DNA of 64,000 bases from Pseudodesulfovibrio sediminis (GCF_020886695.1 NZ_AP024485.1:2857001-2921000), one strand, 5' to 3'; numbered from the stretch's first letter, positions 51,732 through 61,327 are shown. Numbers and translations are program-made. Notes: generated by a model not told the origin, from the letters alone.

Positions 51732-52877
51732 ATGGCTTTTATTTCTTCCGGGTACAATCCCGACAAACCGATGGAAGGTCGGATCTCCGACATTGGCCCT
51801 CGTCACTTCGGCGAGTACCTGCCCCCGGTTATCAAAGACAACTTTGGTAAATGGGACTACCATGAGATCATCGAACCCGGCGTTCTGCTGCACGTAGGCC
51901 TCTCCGGCGACAAGACTTACACAGTCCGTGCTGCTACCGCTCGTCTGATGACCGTTACCATGATCCGTGAAATCTGCGACATCGCCGACAAGTTCTGCGG
52001 CGGCTTCGTTCGTTTCACCACTCGTAACAACCTCGAATTCCAGGTTGAGACCGAAGAAGCAGCCAAGGAACTCAAAGCCTTCCTGAACGAACAGAAGTTC
52101 GCAGCTGGCTCCATGAAGTTCCCTGTTGGCGGCACCGGCGCTGGTGTGACCAATATCGTTCACACCCAGGGTTGGGTCCACTGCCACACGCCTGCTACTG
52201 ACGCTTCCGGTACCGTCAAGGCTACCATGGACGTCGTCTTTGATGACTTCACTGACATGAAGCTGCCTGCTCCGGTGCGCATTTCCATGGCTTGCTGTCT
52301 CAACATGTGTGGTGCAGTTCACTGCTCCGATATCGCAATCCTCGGTATTCACCGTAAGCCTCCCATCATTGACCACGAATACCTCGACAACCTGTGCGAG
52401 ATTCCCCTGGCCGTCGCAGCCTGCCCCACCGGTGCAGTCCGCCCGTCCAAGGTCGAAATTGATGGCAAGACCTACAAGACCGTTGCCCTTAAGGAAGAGC
52501 GCTGCATGTTCTGTGGTAACTGCTACACCATGTGCCCCTCCCTGCCCCTGTCCGATGGTGAAGGCGACGGTATCGCCATCATGGTCGGTGGTAAGATCTC
52601 CAACCGTATCACCAAGCCCGCCTTCTCCAAGGTCGTGGTTCCCTTCGTACCCAACGAGCCTCCTCGCTGGCCTACGATGACCAAAGTGATCAAGAAGATC
52701 CTCGACACCTACGCTGCTGAAGCTAACAAATACGAACGTCTGGGCGACTGGGCTAACCGTATTGGTTGGGAACGTTTCTTCGAGAAATGCGACCTGCCCT
52801 TCTCCGAGCACCTGATCGATGACTTCCGTGATCCTGCTTACTACACCTGGCGTCAGACCACTCAATTCAAGTGGTAA
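51732..52877 (+). CDS. dsrB: Dissimilatory sulfite reductase, beta subunit
   Basis: Partner of DsrA, 381 residues as in Desulfovibrio vulgaris. The siroheme-binding Cys are in [13 protein letters not shown], with AACPTGAV following. The ferredoxin domain motif is [15 protein letters not shown] near the end of the middle. AAGAGGAG precedes the ATG by 9 bases. The same high-expression codon bias is seen. After the stop comes a strong hairpin with T run before dsrD, so dsrAB may be made in excess of dsrD. Confidence 0.99.
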   Translation: MAFISSGYNPDKPMEGRISDIGPRHFGEYLPPVIKDNFGKWDYHEIIEPGVLLHVGLSGDKTYTVRAATARLMTVTMIREICDIADKFCGGFVRFTTRNNLEFQVETEEAAKELKAFLNEQKFAAGSMKFPVGGTGAGVTNIVHTQGWVHCHTPATDASGTVKATMDVVFDDFTDMKLPAPVRISMACCLNMCGAVHCSDIAILGIHRKPPIIDHEYLDNLCEIPLAVAACPTGAVRPSKVEIDGKTYKTVALKEERCMFCGNCYTMCPSLPLSDGEGDGIAIMVGGKISNRITKPAFSKVVVPFVPNEPPRWPTMTKVIKKILDTYAAEANKYERLGDWANRIGWERFFEKCDLPFSEHLIDDFRDPAYYTWRQTTQFKW

Positions 52878-52889
52878 GATAAATACACT

Positions 52890-52928
52890 CGGGATACGGT
52901 TTTCTTATACCGTATCCCGTTCTTTTTT
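52890..52928 (+). terminator. Terminator-like hairpin between dsrB and dsrD
   Basis: An 11-bp perfect stem (CGGGATACGGT and its complement) with an 8-base loop followed by TTCTTTTTT. It lies 12 bases after dsrB and directly before the dsrD ribosome site. Confidence 0.88.
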
Positions 52929-52945
52929 AACGAAAGGAGTCCATC

Positions 52946-53194
52946 ATGGCACTCGACGTCGATTCCGCTAAAGCAACGATCATTGCCTACTGCGAAGAGA
53001 AGTCCAAAAACAAGTCGAAGTTTTACTTCAATGACTTCACAAAGCTCTTTCCAGATGAGAAAGCTCGTGCAGTCAAAAAAGTTTTGACCGCCCTGATTCA
53101 GGAAGAAAAACTGGTATTCTGGTCCTCCGGGTCCACCACCATGTACGGTCTCACCGGCGCTGGAAAACAGGCCGCATCCGAGGGTGAAGACTAG
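52946..53194 (+). CDS. dsrD: DsrD, sulfite-reductase activator
   Basis: A small winged-helix protein of 82 residues, slightly longer than the 78-residue D. vulgaris protein. KSKFYFNDFTKLFPDEKA followed by AVKKVLTALIQEEKLVFWS and STTMYGLTGAG are the DsrD pattern. Work on other species shows DsrD stimulates DsrAB allosterically; it does not bind DNA in that role. AAAGGAG stands 6 bases before the ATG. The extra tail (GKQAASEGED) is acidic. Its expression relative to dsrAB is probably limited by the preceding hairpin. Confidence 0.97.
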   Translation: MALDVDSAKATIIAYCEEKSKNKSKFYFNDFTKLFPDEKARAVKKVLTALIQEEKLVFWSSGSTTMYGLTGAGKQAASEGED

Positions 53195-53219
53195 ACTCTA
53201 GCCTGACCCGGTACTTGAG

Positions 53220-53258
53220 GCCTTGCCCTTACCTTGTGGTAATGGGCAAGGCTTTTCT
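53220..53258 (+). terminator. Hairpin with T tract after dsrD
   Basis: GCCTTGCCC-TTACC-TTGT-GGTAA-T-GGGCAAGGC forms a 14-bp stem with one bulge and runs into TTTTCT. It separates dsrD from the cbiA/dsrN gene. Confidence 0.8.
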
Positions 53259-53264
53259 CAGTTT

Positions 53265-54665
53265 ATGGGCTCCATCATAGTGCACACATTTCTTTCTCGT
53301 ATAGTTCTTGCCGGGCTTTCCGGTGGCACAGGAAAGACTATTGTCTCCCTGGCCCTGGCCCGTGCCTTTTCCAGGGCGGGTAAAAAAGTCGCTCCCTTTA
53401 AAAAGGGGCCGGACTATATCGACGCCAAATGGCTTGGTCTTGCCGCCAAAAGTCCCTGTTCGAATCTCGACCCTTTCTTTCATTCCTCAGAAGCGATTCG
53501 CTCACTTTTCTTTCATAAATCGCAAGGGTTTGACGTCAGCCTCATTGAAGGCAACCGGGGGTTGTTCGACGGCAAGGACGAACAGGGCTCCTGCTCCACG
53601 GCAGAGCTGGCCCGCGTGCTCGATGCTCCGGTGATACTGGCTATCGACTGCACCAAGATGACCCGAACCGTGGCGGCCATTGTTCAAGGCTGCGTTCACT
53701 TTGAAAAAGGGGTGAACCTGGCCGGAGTGATCCTGAACAGAACCGCTGGGGAACGCCATCGTTCCATTCTCAAGAAGTCCATTGAAACGCATACGGATGT
53801 GCCGGTGCTCGGCATGCTGCCCAAAATCGGAGAGAATCCCATTCCGGAACGTCACATGGGGCTCATGTCCGATCAGGAGTATACCGGGAGCGGCCATGAC
53901 GCACTTGACGCACTGGCCGATATGGCAGAAGAATGGCTGGACATGGACGCAATCTTGAAAGTGGCCGAGTCCGCCTCGGATTTCGGTCCGGTTACACAAC
54001 CGATCTTTTCCGGTCAGCCTGCAGCGAAGTCCGTACGCATAGGCTATGTGCACGACGCCGCGCTCTGGTTCTATTATCCCGAAAATCTCGAGGCTTTGGA
54101 GCACGCCGGAGCAGAGATGGTTCGGGTCAGCCTGCTTGACGACACGCCGTGGCCCGAGCTGGACGGTCTGTATCTCGGTGGTGGGTTCCCCGAGGTTTTC
54201 TGTTCGGAAATTGCGGCCAATTCGTCTATTCTGAAACATATCTACGCTTTGGCAGAGAGCGGATTGCCGATCTACGCCGAGTGCGGAGGCTTCATGGTGC
54301 TGTGCGATTCTCTGCAGATTGAGGGTGCTTCCCACAAAATGGCAGGGGTTTTCCCCTTGTCCACCTCATTCTGTCCTCGGCCTCAAGGGCTTGGCTATAC
54401 CGAGGCTGAAGTCATTGCCGAGAATCCGTTCTATCCGGTGGGTTCAACCATTCAGGGACATGAGTTTCATTATTCAATGTGTGTCTCCGACAATGCGCCC
54501 GACCTGGAATTCGGTCTGCGAATGCGCCGTGGAAAGGGGAGTGCCATCGGTCACGACGGGTTCCTCTATAAAAACACCATGGCAGGGTACAATCACATTC
54601 ATGCGTTGGCTGTGCCTGGCTGGGCCGAGCGCTTCGTGGCCGCTGCCCGCAAGCATCAATCCTAA
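53265..54665 (+). CDS. dsrN: CbiA/CobB-family amidase, likely siroheme amidase (DsrN-like)
   Basis: Glutamine-dependent amidotransferase of the cobyrinate a,c-diamide synthase family. The P-loop GLSGGTGKTIVSLALA opens the dethiobiotin-synthetase-like half; the C-terminal class I glutaminase half has GLYLGGGFPEVF and nucleophile Cys in YAECGGFMVL, with GHEFHYS near the end. Position behind dsrABD, and no cobalamin genes around, suggests it amidates siroheme, as proposed for DsrN of sulfur oxidisers; dissimilatory reductases of Desulfovibrio carry amidated siroheme. The start is uncertain (ATG 53265 or GTG 53280); the frame back to 53223 is within the terminator. About 466 residues. Confidence 0.88.
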   Translation: MGSIIVHTFLSRIVLAGLSGGTGKTIVSLALARAFSRAGKKVAPFKKGPDYIDAKWLGLAAKSPCSNLDPFFHSSEAIRSLFFHKSQGFDVSLIEGNRGLFDGKDEQGSCSTAELARVLDAPVILAIDCTKMTRTVAAIVQGCVHFEKGVNLAGVILNRTAGERHRSILKKSIETHTDVPVLGMLPKIGENPIPERHMGLMSDQEYTGSGHDALDALADMAEEWLDMDAILKVAESASDFGPVTQPIFSGQPAAKSVRIGYVHDAALWFYYPENLEALEHAGAEMVRVSLLDDTPWPELDGLYLGGGFPEVFCSEIAANSSILKHIYALAESGLPIYAECGGFMVLCDSLQIEGASHKMAGVFPLSTSFCPRPQGLGYTEAEVIAENPFYPVGSTIQGHEFHYSMCVSDNAPDLEFGLRMRRGKGSAIGHDGFLYKNTMAGYNHIHALAVPGWAERFVAAARKHQS

Positions 54666-54737
54666 ATTTCTTGTTCAGGCACCCGATACTATGAGACAGT
54701 GCCAAAGAACAAAACGTTAACACCAAGTGAGATACAT

Positions 54738-55868
54738 ATGAGCATTCCATTTATTGATTTGAAAACGCAGTACAAGCAAGTTGAAGAGTCTGTGAAGAAG
54801 GGCATCGAAGGTGTTCTGGAACACGGCGCCTATATCATGGGACCGGAAATCAGCGGTCTGGAAGCCACTCTTGCCGAGTTCAGCAATGTGAGCCACGCTG
54901 TCGGATGTTCCTCCGGTACGGACGCGCTGATGATGGCCCTCATGGCCCAGAATATCGGTCCGGGTGATGCCGTCTTTACCACGCCGTTCACGTTCATTGC
55001 CACGGCTGAAGTCGTCGCGCTCCTGGGAGCTACCCCGGTGTTCGTCGACGTGGACCCGGTGACCTTCAACATTGACGCGGACGACCTGCGCCGCAAGATT
55101 CGTGACGTCAAGGAGAACCGCTCCGACCTCAAGCCCAAGGGCGTTATCTCGGTGGATATTTTTGGTCAGCCAGCTGACTATGATGTCATCCAGCCCCTTG
55201 CGCAGAACTCCGGCCTGTTCCTCATCGTGGACGCAGCCCAGTCTTTTGGCGCCACCTACAAGGGTAAGCCTGTCTGCTCTTTCGGCGATATGGCCTGTAC
55301 CTCCTTTTTCCCGGCAAAGCCGCTGGGTTGTTACGGCGACGGCGGTATGGTCTTCTGCCACAGCGACGAGACCTACAAGCTGCTGACCTCCATCCGAGTG
55401 CATGGCATGGGCGTGGAGAAATATGACAATGATCGTCTCGGTCTCACCGCGCGCCTTGATTCCATGCAGGCTGCCGTGCTCCAGGCCAAGTTCGAGATCT
55501 TCCCTGACGAGATCGCCAAGCGCCAGATCGTGGCGGATCGCTACGCCGAACTGTTGTCCGGTATTGACGGTCTGACCCCGCCATCCGTGCCCGAGGGCAA
55601 TGTCTCTGTCTGGGCTCAGTACTGCGTGCTGGCTCGGGACACAGAACATCGCACCGAGATAATGGGCCGACTCGCCGAGGCATCCATTCCCAGCGTGATC
55701 TACTACCCCAAACCGTTGCACCTGCAGAAAGCCTTTGATTCCCTGGGCTATTCCATGGGTGATTTTCCGGTATCAGAAGATCTCGCCAGCCGCATCTTTG
55801 CCTTGCCCATGCATCCCTACCTCGCCGCAGAGGATCAGGAGACCATCGCACAGGTCATCAAGGGGTAG
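54738..55868 (+). CDS. DegT/DnrJ/EryC1/StrS aminotransferase
   Basis: A PLP-dependent sugar aminotransferase of 376 residues. IPFIDLKTQYKQV at the start, then GVLEHGAYIMGPEISGLE and SSGTDALMMALMAQ, and TPFTFIATAEVVALLGATPV are diagnostic. The PLP Lys is in TSFFPAKPLGCYGDGG. It transfers an amino group to a keto-sugar nucleotide, giving amino sugars for polysaccharides. The ATG at 54738 begins the conserved domain; an upstream GTG at 54699 is possible. The glycan genes of this window lie 20 kb away. It is followed after 3 bases by a small anchored protein. Confidence 0.94.
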   Translation: MSIPFIDLKTQYKQVEESVKKGIEGVLEHGAYIMGPEISGLEATLAEFSNVSHAVGCSSGTDALMMALMAQNIGPGDAVFTTPFTFIATAEVVALLGATPVFVDVDPVTFNIDADDLRRKIRDVKENRSDLKPKGVISVDIFGQPADYDVIQPLAQNSGLFLIVDAAQSFGATYKGKPVCSFGDMACTSFFPAKPLGCYGDGGMVFCHSDETYKLLTSIRVHGMGVEKYDNDRLGLTARLDSMQAAVLQAKFEIFPDEIAKRQIVADRYAELLSGIDGLTPPSVPEGNVSVWAQYCVLARDTEHRTEIMGRLAEASIPSVIYYPKPLHLQKAFDSLGYSMGDFPVSEDLASRIFALPMHPYLAAEDQETIAQVIKG

Positions 55869-55871
55869 AGC

Positions 55872-56255
55872 ATGGCCATTGCCTGGAAGGGTCTTATCAG
55901 GATTCTCAAACCAGTCGGGGCGGGATTGGCGTTAGCCTTTCTCGCCACCGCTCTGGTGGACAAGCCTGCACCCGTGCACTTCCAGCCCGAGAATCCGTAT
56001 GCGGCCAAGCAGACGGAGATACTTGAACCACAGGCTGATCTGGTTATCGAGCGTAATATCATGAAACTCGGCTCACCGTTTTCCGTGCAGCCAGCCGGAG
56101 ATGTGGTAGAACCCGTCAAGGAACCGGTACAGCCGATCAAGCCGGAAACAGAAGTCCTGTCCGGCTCGACAGTCGAGTCCGATTTGTTACCTGATCCCCC
56201 TCCCCAGGGCAGTTCTTCCGTCAAGGGAGCGGTGACCGAAACTCCGGAGTTCTGA
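55872..56255 (+). CDS. Small membrane-anchored protein (127 aa), function unknown
   Basis: Starts 3 bases after the aminotransferase stop with ATG 55872 and continues to a stop at 56255. An N-terminal hydrophobic segment (VGAGLALAFLATALVD) anchors the protein, and the rest is periplasmic and rich in Pro, Glu and Lys (EPVKEPVQPIKPETEV). The string VIERNIMKLGSPFS resembles the RNLF-type motif near the N-terminus of GspC-like secretion proteins, but the rest does not match and no secretion genes are nearby. I do not recognise the family with confidence. Confidence 0.6.
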   Translation: MAIAWKGLIRILKPVGAGLALAFLATALVDKPAPVHFQPENPYAAKQTEILEPQADLVIERNIMKLGSPFSVQPAGDVVEPVKEPVQPIKPETEVLSGSTVESDLLPDPPPQGSSSVKGAVTETPEF

Positions 56256-56358
56256 TTTGGCCAGATGGCCGCATTTGCCAGCCAGCCCGGCCTCTGGTAC
56301 ACGGTGGCACCAGAAATGACATTACGCCGGGAACGAACCGGCACAAAGGAGCAGTTTT

Positions 56359-56856
56359 ATGATCAAAATGGAAACCAGCATGGGCGATATCGTCATTGAA
56401 CTCGATTTCGACAAGGCACCGAAATCCGCTGCCAACTTTCAGCAGTATGTCGAAGAGGGCTTCTACGACGGCCTCATCTTTCACCGCGTCATCTCCAATT
56501 TCATGGTGCAGGGCGGCGGCATGGATGAGAACATGAACGAGAAGGCCACTCGTGCCCCCATTGAGAACGAAGCCAACAACGGTCTCAAGAATGACATCTA
56601 CACTCTGGCCATGGCGCGTACCATGGACCCGCATTCCGCTTCCTCCCAGTTTTTCATCAACGTCAAGGACAACGGTTTCCTGAACTTCTCTTCCGAGACT
56701 CCGCAGGGCTGGGGCTACGCAGTCTTCGGCAAGGTCGTCGAGGGCACTGAGATCGTTGACGAGATCAAAGGCGTTGCCACAGGTCGTAACGGCTTCCATG
56801 ACGATGTCCCGGTCGAGCCTGTGTTCATCAACAAGGCCACTGTGATCGAGGATTAG
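56359..56856 (+). CDS. ppiB: Peptidyl-prolyl cis-trans isomerase, cyclophilin type
   Basis: A 165-residue cytoplasmic cyclophilin without signal peptide. The start [20 protein letters not shown], the catalytic [13 protein letters not shown] (with the key Arg in FHR) and [15 protein letters not shown] are diagnostic. The usual [13 protein letters not shown] segment is complete. It catalyses proline isomerisation in folding. AAAGGAG is 8 bases before the ATG. A terminator about 80 bases after the stop closes the unit. Confidence 0.96.
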   Translation: MIKMETSMGDIVIELDFDKAPKSAANFQQYVEEGFYDGLIFHRVISNFMVQGGGMDENMNEKATRAPIENEANNGLKNDIYTLAMARTMDPHSASSQFFINVKDNGFLNFSSETPQGWGYAVFGKVVEGTEIVDEIKGVATGRNGFHDDVPVEPVFINKATVIED

Positions 56857-56937
56857 TCTGCGGCTGCCTGCACGCAGCATGAAAGCCCCCGGAACCCGTT
56901 TCGGTTGAAACGCGATTTGGGGGAAAGAAAAAGACGT

Positions 56938-56974
56938 AACGGCGCATTCTGTTCTACAGAGTGCGCCGTTTTTG
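56938..56974 (+). terminator. Terminator of the cyclophilin gene
   Basis: ACGGCGCATTCTG / ACAGAGTGCGCCGT forms a stem of about 13 bp with G-T pairs and one loop, then TTTTT. It lies 82 bases after the stop. Confidence 0.85.
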
Positions 56975-57006
56975 TATGGATGAATCTGAAGAAGACCTTG
57001 GCTATG

Positions 57007-57615
57007 CTACACAAGCAGGTTCAGCCCCGTGTAGCTGGATTGCCCGGTGCCGGTCAGCATGCCACCGCCGCTGAACCAGTCTGTGGGGTCGGAGTTGTCT
57101 TCATACCACCATGCGAGCGACTCCTGTTGCAGTGACTGCATGAAGGACGCCTGCGTCAACTGAGTGCTGGCCGTTGTGGTCAGTTTGCCCAGCTGCAGGA
57201 TGGTGTTGAAATCCTCAACCTTGTCAGGATTGTTTTCGAAATACTGGTCGATGACGGCCTTGTCCTCGTTGCCGCTGGCAACAGTGACTTTGCCTGTTGT
57301 GGTGTCATAGGTCAGGGGGATTTTGGTTGAGACGTCGACGCCGAGCTTTTTGAGGTCAGCCATGACCGCAGCGTCCCACTCTTCTTCCAGGGTCGTGCGG
57401 TAGTCGTCCACTTCTTGAAATGACAACTTGCCGTCAGACCCTTTGGGGACTTTATCGAGGTAGGACATGATATCGTTACCCATGGCTGTCCCGCTGGCTT
57501 TCGCTTCCTGGTCAACCTTTTTGGCCTGAGCAACAAGCTGCTCCTCTTCATTGGCTGCCCGCAGCAGCGAATACGCGTTCGTATACCCACCAGAACCAAT
57601 TGCCTGCGTTGACAT
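57007..57615 (-). CDS. Hypothetical protein with EF-hand-like loop (202 aa)
   Basis: GGAG stands 8 bases upstream of the ATG and the codon use is coherent, so this is probably a gene. No signal peptide or membrane segment is visible. KGSDGKLSFQEVDDY near residue 58-72 resembles the second half of an EF-hand calcium loop (D-x-D/G-K-L-S-F-x-E). The N-terminal helix (NEEEQLVAQAKKVDQEAKAS) is charged and the C-terminal part is Ser/Thr/Gln-rich with WWYEDNSD. I do not recognise the family. It is a single gene between the cyclophilin and the liv operon, in minus orientation. Confidence 0.6.
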   Translation of the reverse strand: MSTQAIGSGGYTNAYSLLRAANEEEQLVAQAKKVDQEAKASGTAMGNDIMSYLDKVPKGSDGKLSFQEVDDYRTTLEEEWDAAVMADLKKLGVDVSTKIPLTYDTTTGKVTVASGNEDKAVIDQYFENNPDKVEDFNTILQLGKLTTTASTQLTQASFMQSLQQESLAWWYEDNSDPTDWFSGGGMLTGTGQSSYTGLNLLV

Positions 57616-57756
57616 GGCACTACTCCATTCAGTTGATATGAAGAAAGGTAAATTTTACCTACTCAATATCAAGAAGCATAACCCGTGCCAGCAGGGCGAA
57701 CTGAAATCGGCTGAGAACAGTGGAGAAGAAGAAAGGAAAGAGCCGGGAGAAGGGAA

Positions 57757-57793
57757 GAAAAAGGGGCTGCCCAATATGCGTCAGGCAGCCCCT
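57757..57793 (-). terminator. Terminator of the liv operon
   Basis: On the minus strand GGGGCTGCC and GGCAGCCCC pair around a 12-base loop and run into TTTTTC. It lies about 20 bases after the livF stop. Confidence 0.88.
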
Positions 57794-57815
57794 TATTTGT
57801 TGGTGTCTATGCGTT

Positions 57816-58553
57816 CTAGCCGCCGAGGTAGGCTTTCTTCACTTCAGGATCTTCCATGAGTTCGTCGCACGGGCCTTCGGCAACGATTTCACCGGTATCG
57901 ATGACATAGCCGCGGTGAGCGAACTTGAGAGCCAGGTTGGCGTTCTGTTCGATGAGCAGGATGGTCATGCCTTCGGCATTGAGATCCTTGAGTGTGCGGA
58001 ACATGTCGTACATGAGCAGCGGGGCAAGCCCCATGGATGGCTCGTCAAGCATGATGAACTTGGTACCGGACATGAGAGCGCGGCCCACGGCGAGCATCTG
58101 CTGTTCACCACCGGACAGTGACTCGGAGCGCTGCTTCTTCCGTTCGTCGAGGCGAGGGAAGAGGGTGTAAACGCGCTTGTAGTCGCGGTTGATTTCGGTC
58201 TGTCCGTCCTTGCGGGCAAAGGTCGCCAGCTTGAGGTTTTCTTCAACGGTCAGGTTGCCGAAGATGTGACGGCCTTCCGGCACCAGGGCCAGATGCAGGT
58301 CTGAGACGATCTTGTCCGGGGCCATGCCGAGTATCGACTTGCCGCGGAACTTGATGTCGCCGCTGATGACCTTGGGAGCTTCGGGCGGCGGCAGTTGCGA
58401 CACGGACATGAGTGTCGTGGATTTGCCTGCGCCGTTCGCACCGATGAGGGTGACGATCTCGCCTTCACCCACGGTAAAGGAGATGCCGTGCAGGGCCTCG
58501 ATATTGCCGTATTTGACGTAGAGGTCGGAGACCTCGAGAAGTGGCGTACTCAT
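57816..58553 (-). CDS. livF: Branched-chain amino acid ABC transporter, ATPase LivF
   Basis: The ATG at 58553 overlaps the livG stop by four bases (ATGA), so it is translated with it; a longer frame to 58658 is not real. 245 residues. Walker A GANGAGKST, Q-loop region, signature LSGGEQQML, Walker B KFIMLDEPSMGL and the switch His in later LLIEQNAN are all intact. LEVSDLYVKYGNIEALHG is the usual LivF start. It powers import of branched-chain amino acids with LivG. Last gene before the operon terminator. Confidence 0.96.
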   Translation of the reverse strand: MSTPLLEVSDLYVKYGNIEALHGISFTVGEGEIVTLIGANGAGKSTTLMSVSQLPPPEAPKVISGDIKFRGKSILGMAPDKIVSDLHLALVPEGRHIFGNLTVEENLKLATFARKDGQTEINRDYKRVYTLFPRLDERKKQRSESLSGGEQQMLAVGRALMSGTKFIMLDEPSMGLAPLLMYDMFRTLKDLNAEGMTILLIEQNANLALKFAHRGYVIDTGEIVAEGPCDELMEDPEVKKAYLGG

Positions 58554-59317
58554 ATGTTGTCGTCTCCAAGATAGGCCTTGATGACGGCCGGGTTGCTTTG
58601 GATGTCTTCTGCCGTCCCCTCTGCGATGGTGGCACCGAAGTCGATGACCTTGATCCACTGGCAGAGTGAGGTGACAACCTTCATTTGGTGCTCGATCATG
58701 AAGATGGTGATGTCGAAGTTGTCGTGAATCCAGCGCACCAGCTTGATGAGGTCTTCCACGTCTGCGGAGTTCAGTCCGGCTGCGGGTTCGTCAAGAAGCA
58801 GCAGCTTGGGCCGGATGGACATGGCCCGGGCGATCTCCACACGACGTTGCAGGCCGTAGGGGAGGTTTTTGGGGAACTCCATGGCCACGTCAGTGAGCGA
58901 CATGGCTTCAAGCAGTTCCTCGGCAATCTCCAGGATGCGGGCTTCGCGCTTGCGGTATTTCTTGCCCCGAAGGATGGAATCGAGCACACCATATCCCATG
59001 CGGTAGTGCTGGGCGATACGGATGTTGTCGAGCACCGTCATGTCATGCCAGAGGCGAATGTTCTGGAAGGTGCGCGCGATACCCATGGAGGTGACCTGAT
59101 GCGGCCTGAGGCCTGCAGTGGGGTTGCCATCCAGGGTGATGGTGCCCTCCGTGGGCTGGTAGAAACCGGATATCAGGTTGAAGATGGTGGTCTTGCCTGC
59201 GCCGTTGGGGCCGATAAGGCCCATGAGTTCGCCGCCTTTCATATCCACACTGAATTCGGACACGGCCTGGAGGCCACCGAATCGTTGTGTCAGAGAGTCG
59301 ATTTTAAGAAGTGACAT
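58550..59317 (-). CDS. livG: Branched-chain amino acid ABC transporter, ATPase LivG
   Basis: 255 residues. Walker [10 protein letters not shown], signature [10 protein letters not shown] (the variant common in LivG), Walker [12 protein letters not shown] and the distinctive [17 protein letters not shown] insert identify LivG. The final segment [19 protein letters not shown] is also characteristic. GGGGGT is the ribosome site. It pairs with LivF in a heterodimer on the cytoplasmic face of LivHM. Confidence 0.96.
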   Translation of the reverse strand: MSLLKIDSLTQRFGGLQAVSEFSVDMKGGELMGLIGPNGAGKTTIFNLISGFYQPTEGTITLDGNPTAGLRPHQVTSMGIARTFQNIRLWHDMTVLDNIRIAQHYRMGYGVLDSILRGKKYRKREARILEIAEELLEAMSLTDVAMEFPKNLPYGLQRRVEIARAMSIRPKLLLLDEPAAGLNSADVEDLIKLVRWIHDNFDITIFMIEHQMKVVTSLCQWIKVIDFGATIAEGTAEDIQSNPAVIKAYLGDDNI

Positions 59318-59326
59318 ATCGACCCC

Positions 59327-60397
59327 CTATTTGAATGTGTAGAATTTTTTGAGTTTCGGGAACACGTCCGACAATTCGCGGTTGCCGAGGATACCTTCCG
59401 GCCTGAACTGCATGATCAGCACGAGGAGCAGCGGAATGATGATCCACTTGATGACACCGGCCGACGGCTCCCAGTCCGGGAACACGAAGGTGGCGGGAGC
59501 CAGCAGGAAGTCCATGAGGGGTTGCGATCTGAGCACTTCCATGAGGAAGGTGAAGACCACGGCAGAGATGACTGCGCCGGAGAGCGAGCCCATACCGCCG
59601 AGATAGACCATGACCATGGCCTCGGTGGATTTCAGGATATTGAAGGACTGCGGGTTGACGTAGCCGACGATGTGGGCGAACAGACCGCCCGCGCAACCGG
59701 CCAGGCCAGCGGATAGCATGAAGTTGACGGTTTTGATCTTGTTGGTGTTCACGGACATGATCTCGGCTGCGACCTCATCCTGACAGATGGCGTTGACGCC
59801 CTTGCCGAAGGTGGATGTGATGAAGCGCCGGATCACCCAGACATTGAAGGCGGTGAACAGCATGACCCAGAAAAGCATCCAGGGTGCGTTCAGGGTGCCC
59901 TTCATGGCCCAGACCGTGTCCTTCATACCCTGGAAGCCGCGGGAGCCTCCGACAAAGTCCATGTTCTCGATGGCCGAGATGACAATGTAGTTCACGGCAA
60001 TGGTGATGATGGCCAGGTAGTCGTCGCGTGTCTTGAAGGACGGGACGGCAACGAGAATGGCAACCAGCGACGCCAGAAAACCGCCGATGAGTATGATGAT
60101 AGGGAACACGACTACAGCCATGTCTGCCGGAAGCAGAGGCGCGCCGAGTTTGTTGCCGAAGCAGAATACGGACAGCACGGATGAGATGTACGCGCCGACA
60201 CACATGTACGCGGCGTGACCACAGGTGAACTCTCCCATGTTGCCGTTCACCAGGTTCAGACTGGTGGACATGATGATGTTGATGCCCACATACATGAGGG
60301 TGGCCTGAATGTAGCCATCAATAATTCTGTATTGTGCCAGGACCAGCAGCACGACCGCAATGGCTGCCATGAGCACGTTGAGGGAGTATCTTTGCAT
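59327..60397 (-). CDS. livM: Branched-chain amino acid ABC transporter, permease LivM
   Basis: 356 residues and about ten membrane segments. The LivM signature [24 protein letters not shown] is present in the first third, and [12 protein letters not shown] and [20 protein letters not shown] later. The ribosome site GGGAGT precedes the ATG. It forms the membrane channel with LivH. The gene is 9 bases from livG and 12 from livH. Confidence 0.95.
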   Translation of the reverse strand: MQRYSLNVLMAAIAVVLLVLAQYRIIDGYIQATLMYVGINIIMSTSLNLVNGNMGEFTCGHAAYMCVGAYISSVLSVFCFGNKLGAPLLPADMAVVVFPIIILIGGFLASLVAILVAVPSFKTRDDYLAIITIAVNYIVISAIENMDFVGGSRGFQGMKDTVWAMKGTLNAPWMLFWVMLFTAFNVWVIRRFITSTFGKGVNAICQDEVAAEIMSVNTNKIKTVNFMLSAGLAGCAGGLFAHIVGYVNPQSFNILKSTEAMVMVYLGGMGSLSGAVISAVVFTFLMEVLRSQPLMDFLLAPATFVFPDWEPSAGVIKWIIIPLLLVLIMQFRPEGILGNRELSDVFPKLKKFYTFK

Positions 60398-60409
60398 GTA
60401 ATGGACTCC

Positions 60410-61327
60410 CTAAATTTTTGTGGATTGCGGCATGCCGAACAGGCCCGTGGGTTTGACCCAGAGGATGATCAGCAGAATCGAGAAGGCGAACAGGTCACGG
60501 TAGGTGGACTCCAGGCCGGGCATGGCAACAACGCCGACTTCGATGAAGCCGAGCAGGAAGCCGCCCACGAATGCGCCCTTGATGTCCCCGATGCCGCCCA
60601 CGACTGCGGCGATGAATGCCTTCCAGCCGATAAGCATGCCCATGAATGGTTCCAGTATGGGGTAGGACATGGCGTAGAGCAGTCCGGCCAGTCCGGCGAA
60701 GGCGGATCCCAGCACAAAGGTGAATACAATGATGAAGTCAATGGGAATGCCCATGAGCGGGATGGCGAATTTATCGTACGAGATGCCGCGCATGGCCATG
60801 CCGATTTTTGTCTTTGTCACGATGAAGTTCAACAGGACAAAAACCGCGATGGCAGCCACGATAACGATGACCTTCAGGTTGGTGATGGTCACGTCACCCA
60901 TATGCCAGATGGATTTTTGAATCAGTTCCGGAAATTTCAGGCGTTCGGCACCGAGCACGGCCAGGTTGGAGTACTCAAGGATGAAGCCGCACATGAGTGC
61001 CGTGATAACCACATACAGTCGGTGCGCGCCTTTTCGGCGCAGGGGGCGATAGGCGATACGCTCCAGCGTGACACCGACACAGGCGGTCAGGGCCATGGTC
61101 AGTGGTACGGCGACGACGAATGTCCACAGGGGGGACAGGCCGATTGACGGTCCGAGCAGAACCCCGGAGATTCCAAATGCGATGTACGCTCCCACCATGA
61201 AAATGTCGCCATGGGCGAAGTTGATGAGACGCAGAACACCGTACACCAGGGTGTAGCCCAGCGCGATAAGCGCATAGAAGCTCCCCCACTGCAGGGCGTT
61301 CAGTATGTTCTGAATTAAAAAGTCCAC
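60410..61327 (-). CDS. livH: Branched-chain amino acid ABC transporter, permease LivH
   Basis: 305 residues, about eight membrane segments. The start is a GTG at 61327 with GGGAAG 9 bases upstream; no in-frame ATG is available before the conserved N-terminus. LQWGSFYALIALGYTLVYG near the start, the LRLINFAHGDIFMVGAY segment and the late GGIGDIKGAFVGGFLLGFIE are diagnostic. It forms the permease with LivM. The gap to livK is about 125 bases and contains a hairpin. Confidence 0.95.
   Translation of the reverse strand: MDFLIQNILNALQWGSFYALIALGYTLVYGVLRLINFAHGDIFMVGAYIAFGISGVLLGPSIGLSPLWTFVVAVPLTMALTACVGVTLERIAYRPLRRKGAHRLYVVITALMCGFILEYSNLAVLGAERLKFPELIQKSIWHMGDVTITNLKVIVIVAAIAVFVLLNFIVTKTKIGMAMRGISYDKFAIPLMGIPIDFIIVFTFVLGSAFAGLAGLLYAMSYPILEPFMGMLIGWKAFIAAVVGGIGDIKGAFVGGFLLGFIEVGVVAMPGLESTYRDLFAFSILLIILWVKPTGLFGMPQSTKI

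Noticed and set aside
50313-52865. An 850-codon open frame antisense to dsrA and dsrB
   Set aside because: The plus strand carries certain dsrA and dsrB with conserved Cys ligands. The long antisense frame follows from their biased codon use; it has no ribosome site or known domain.
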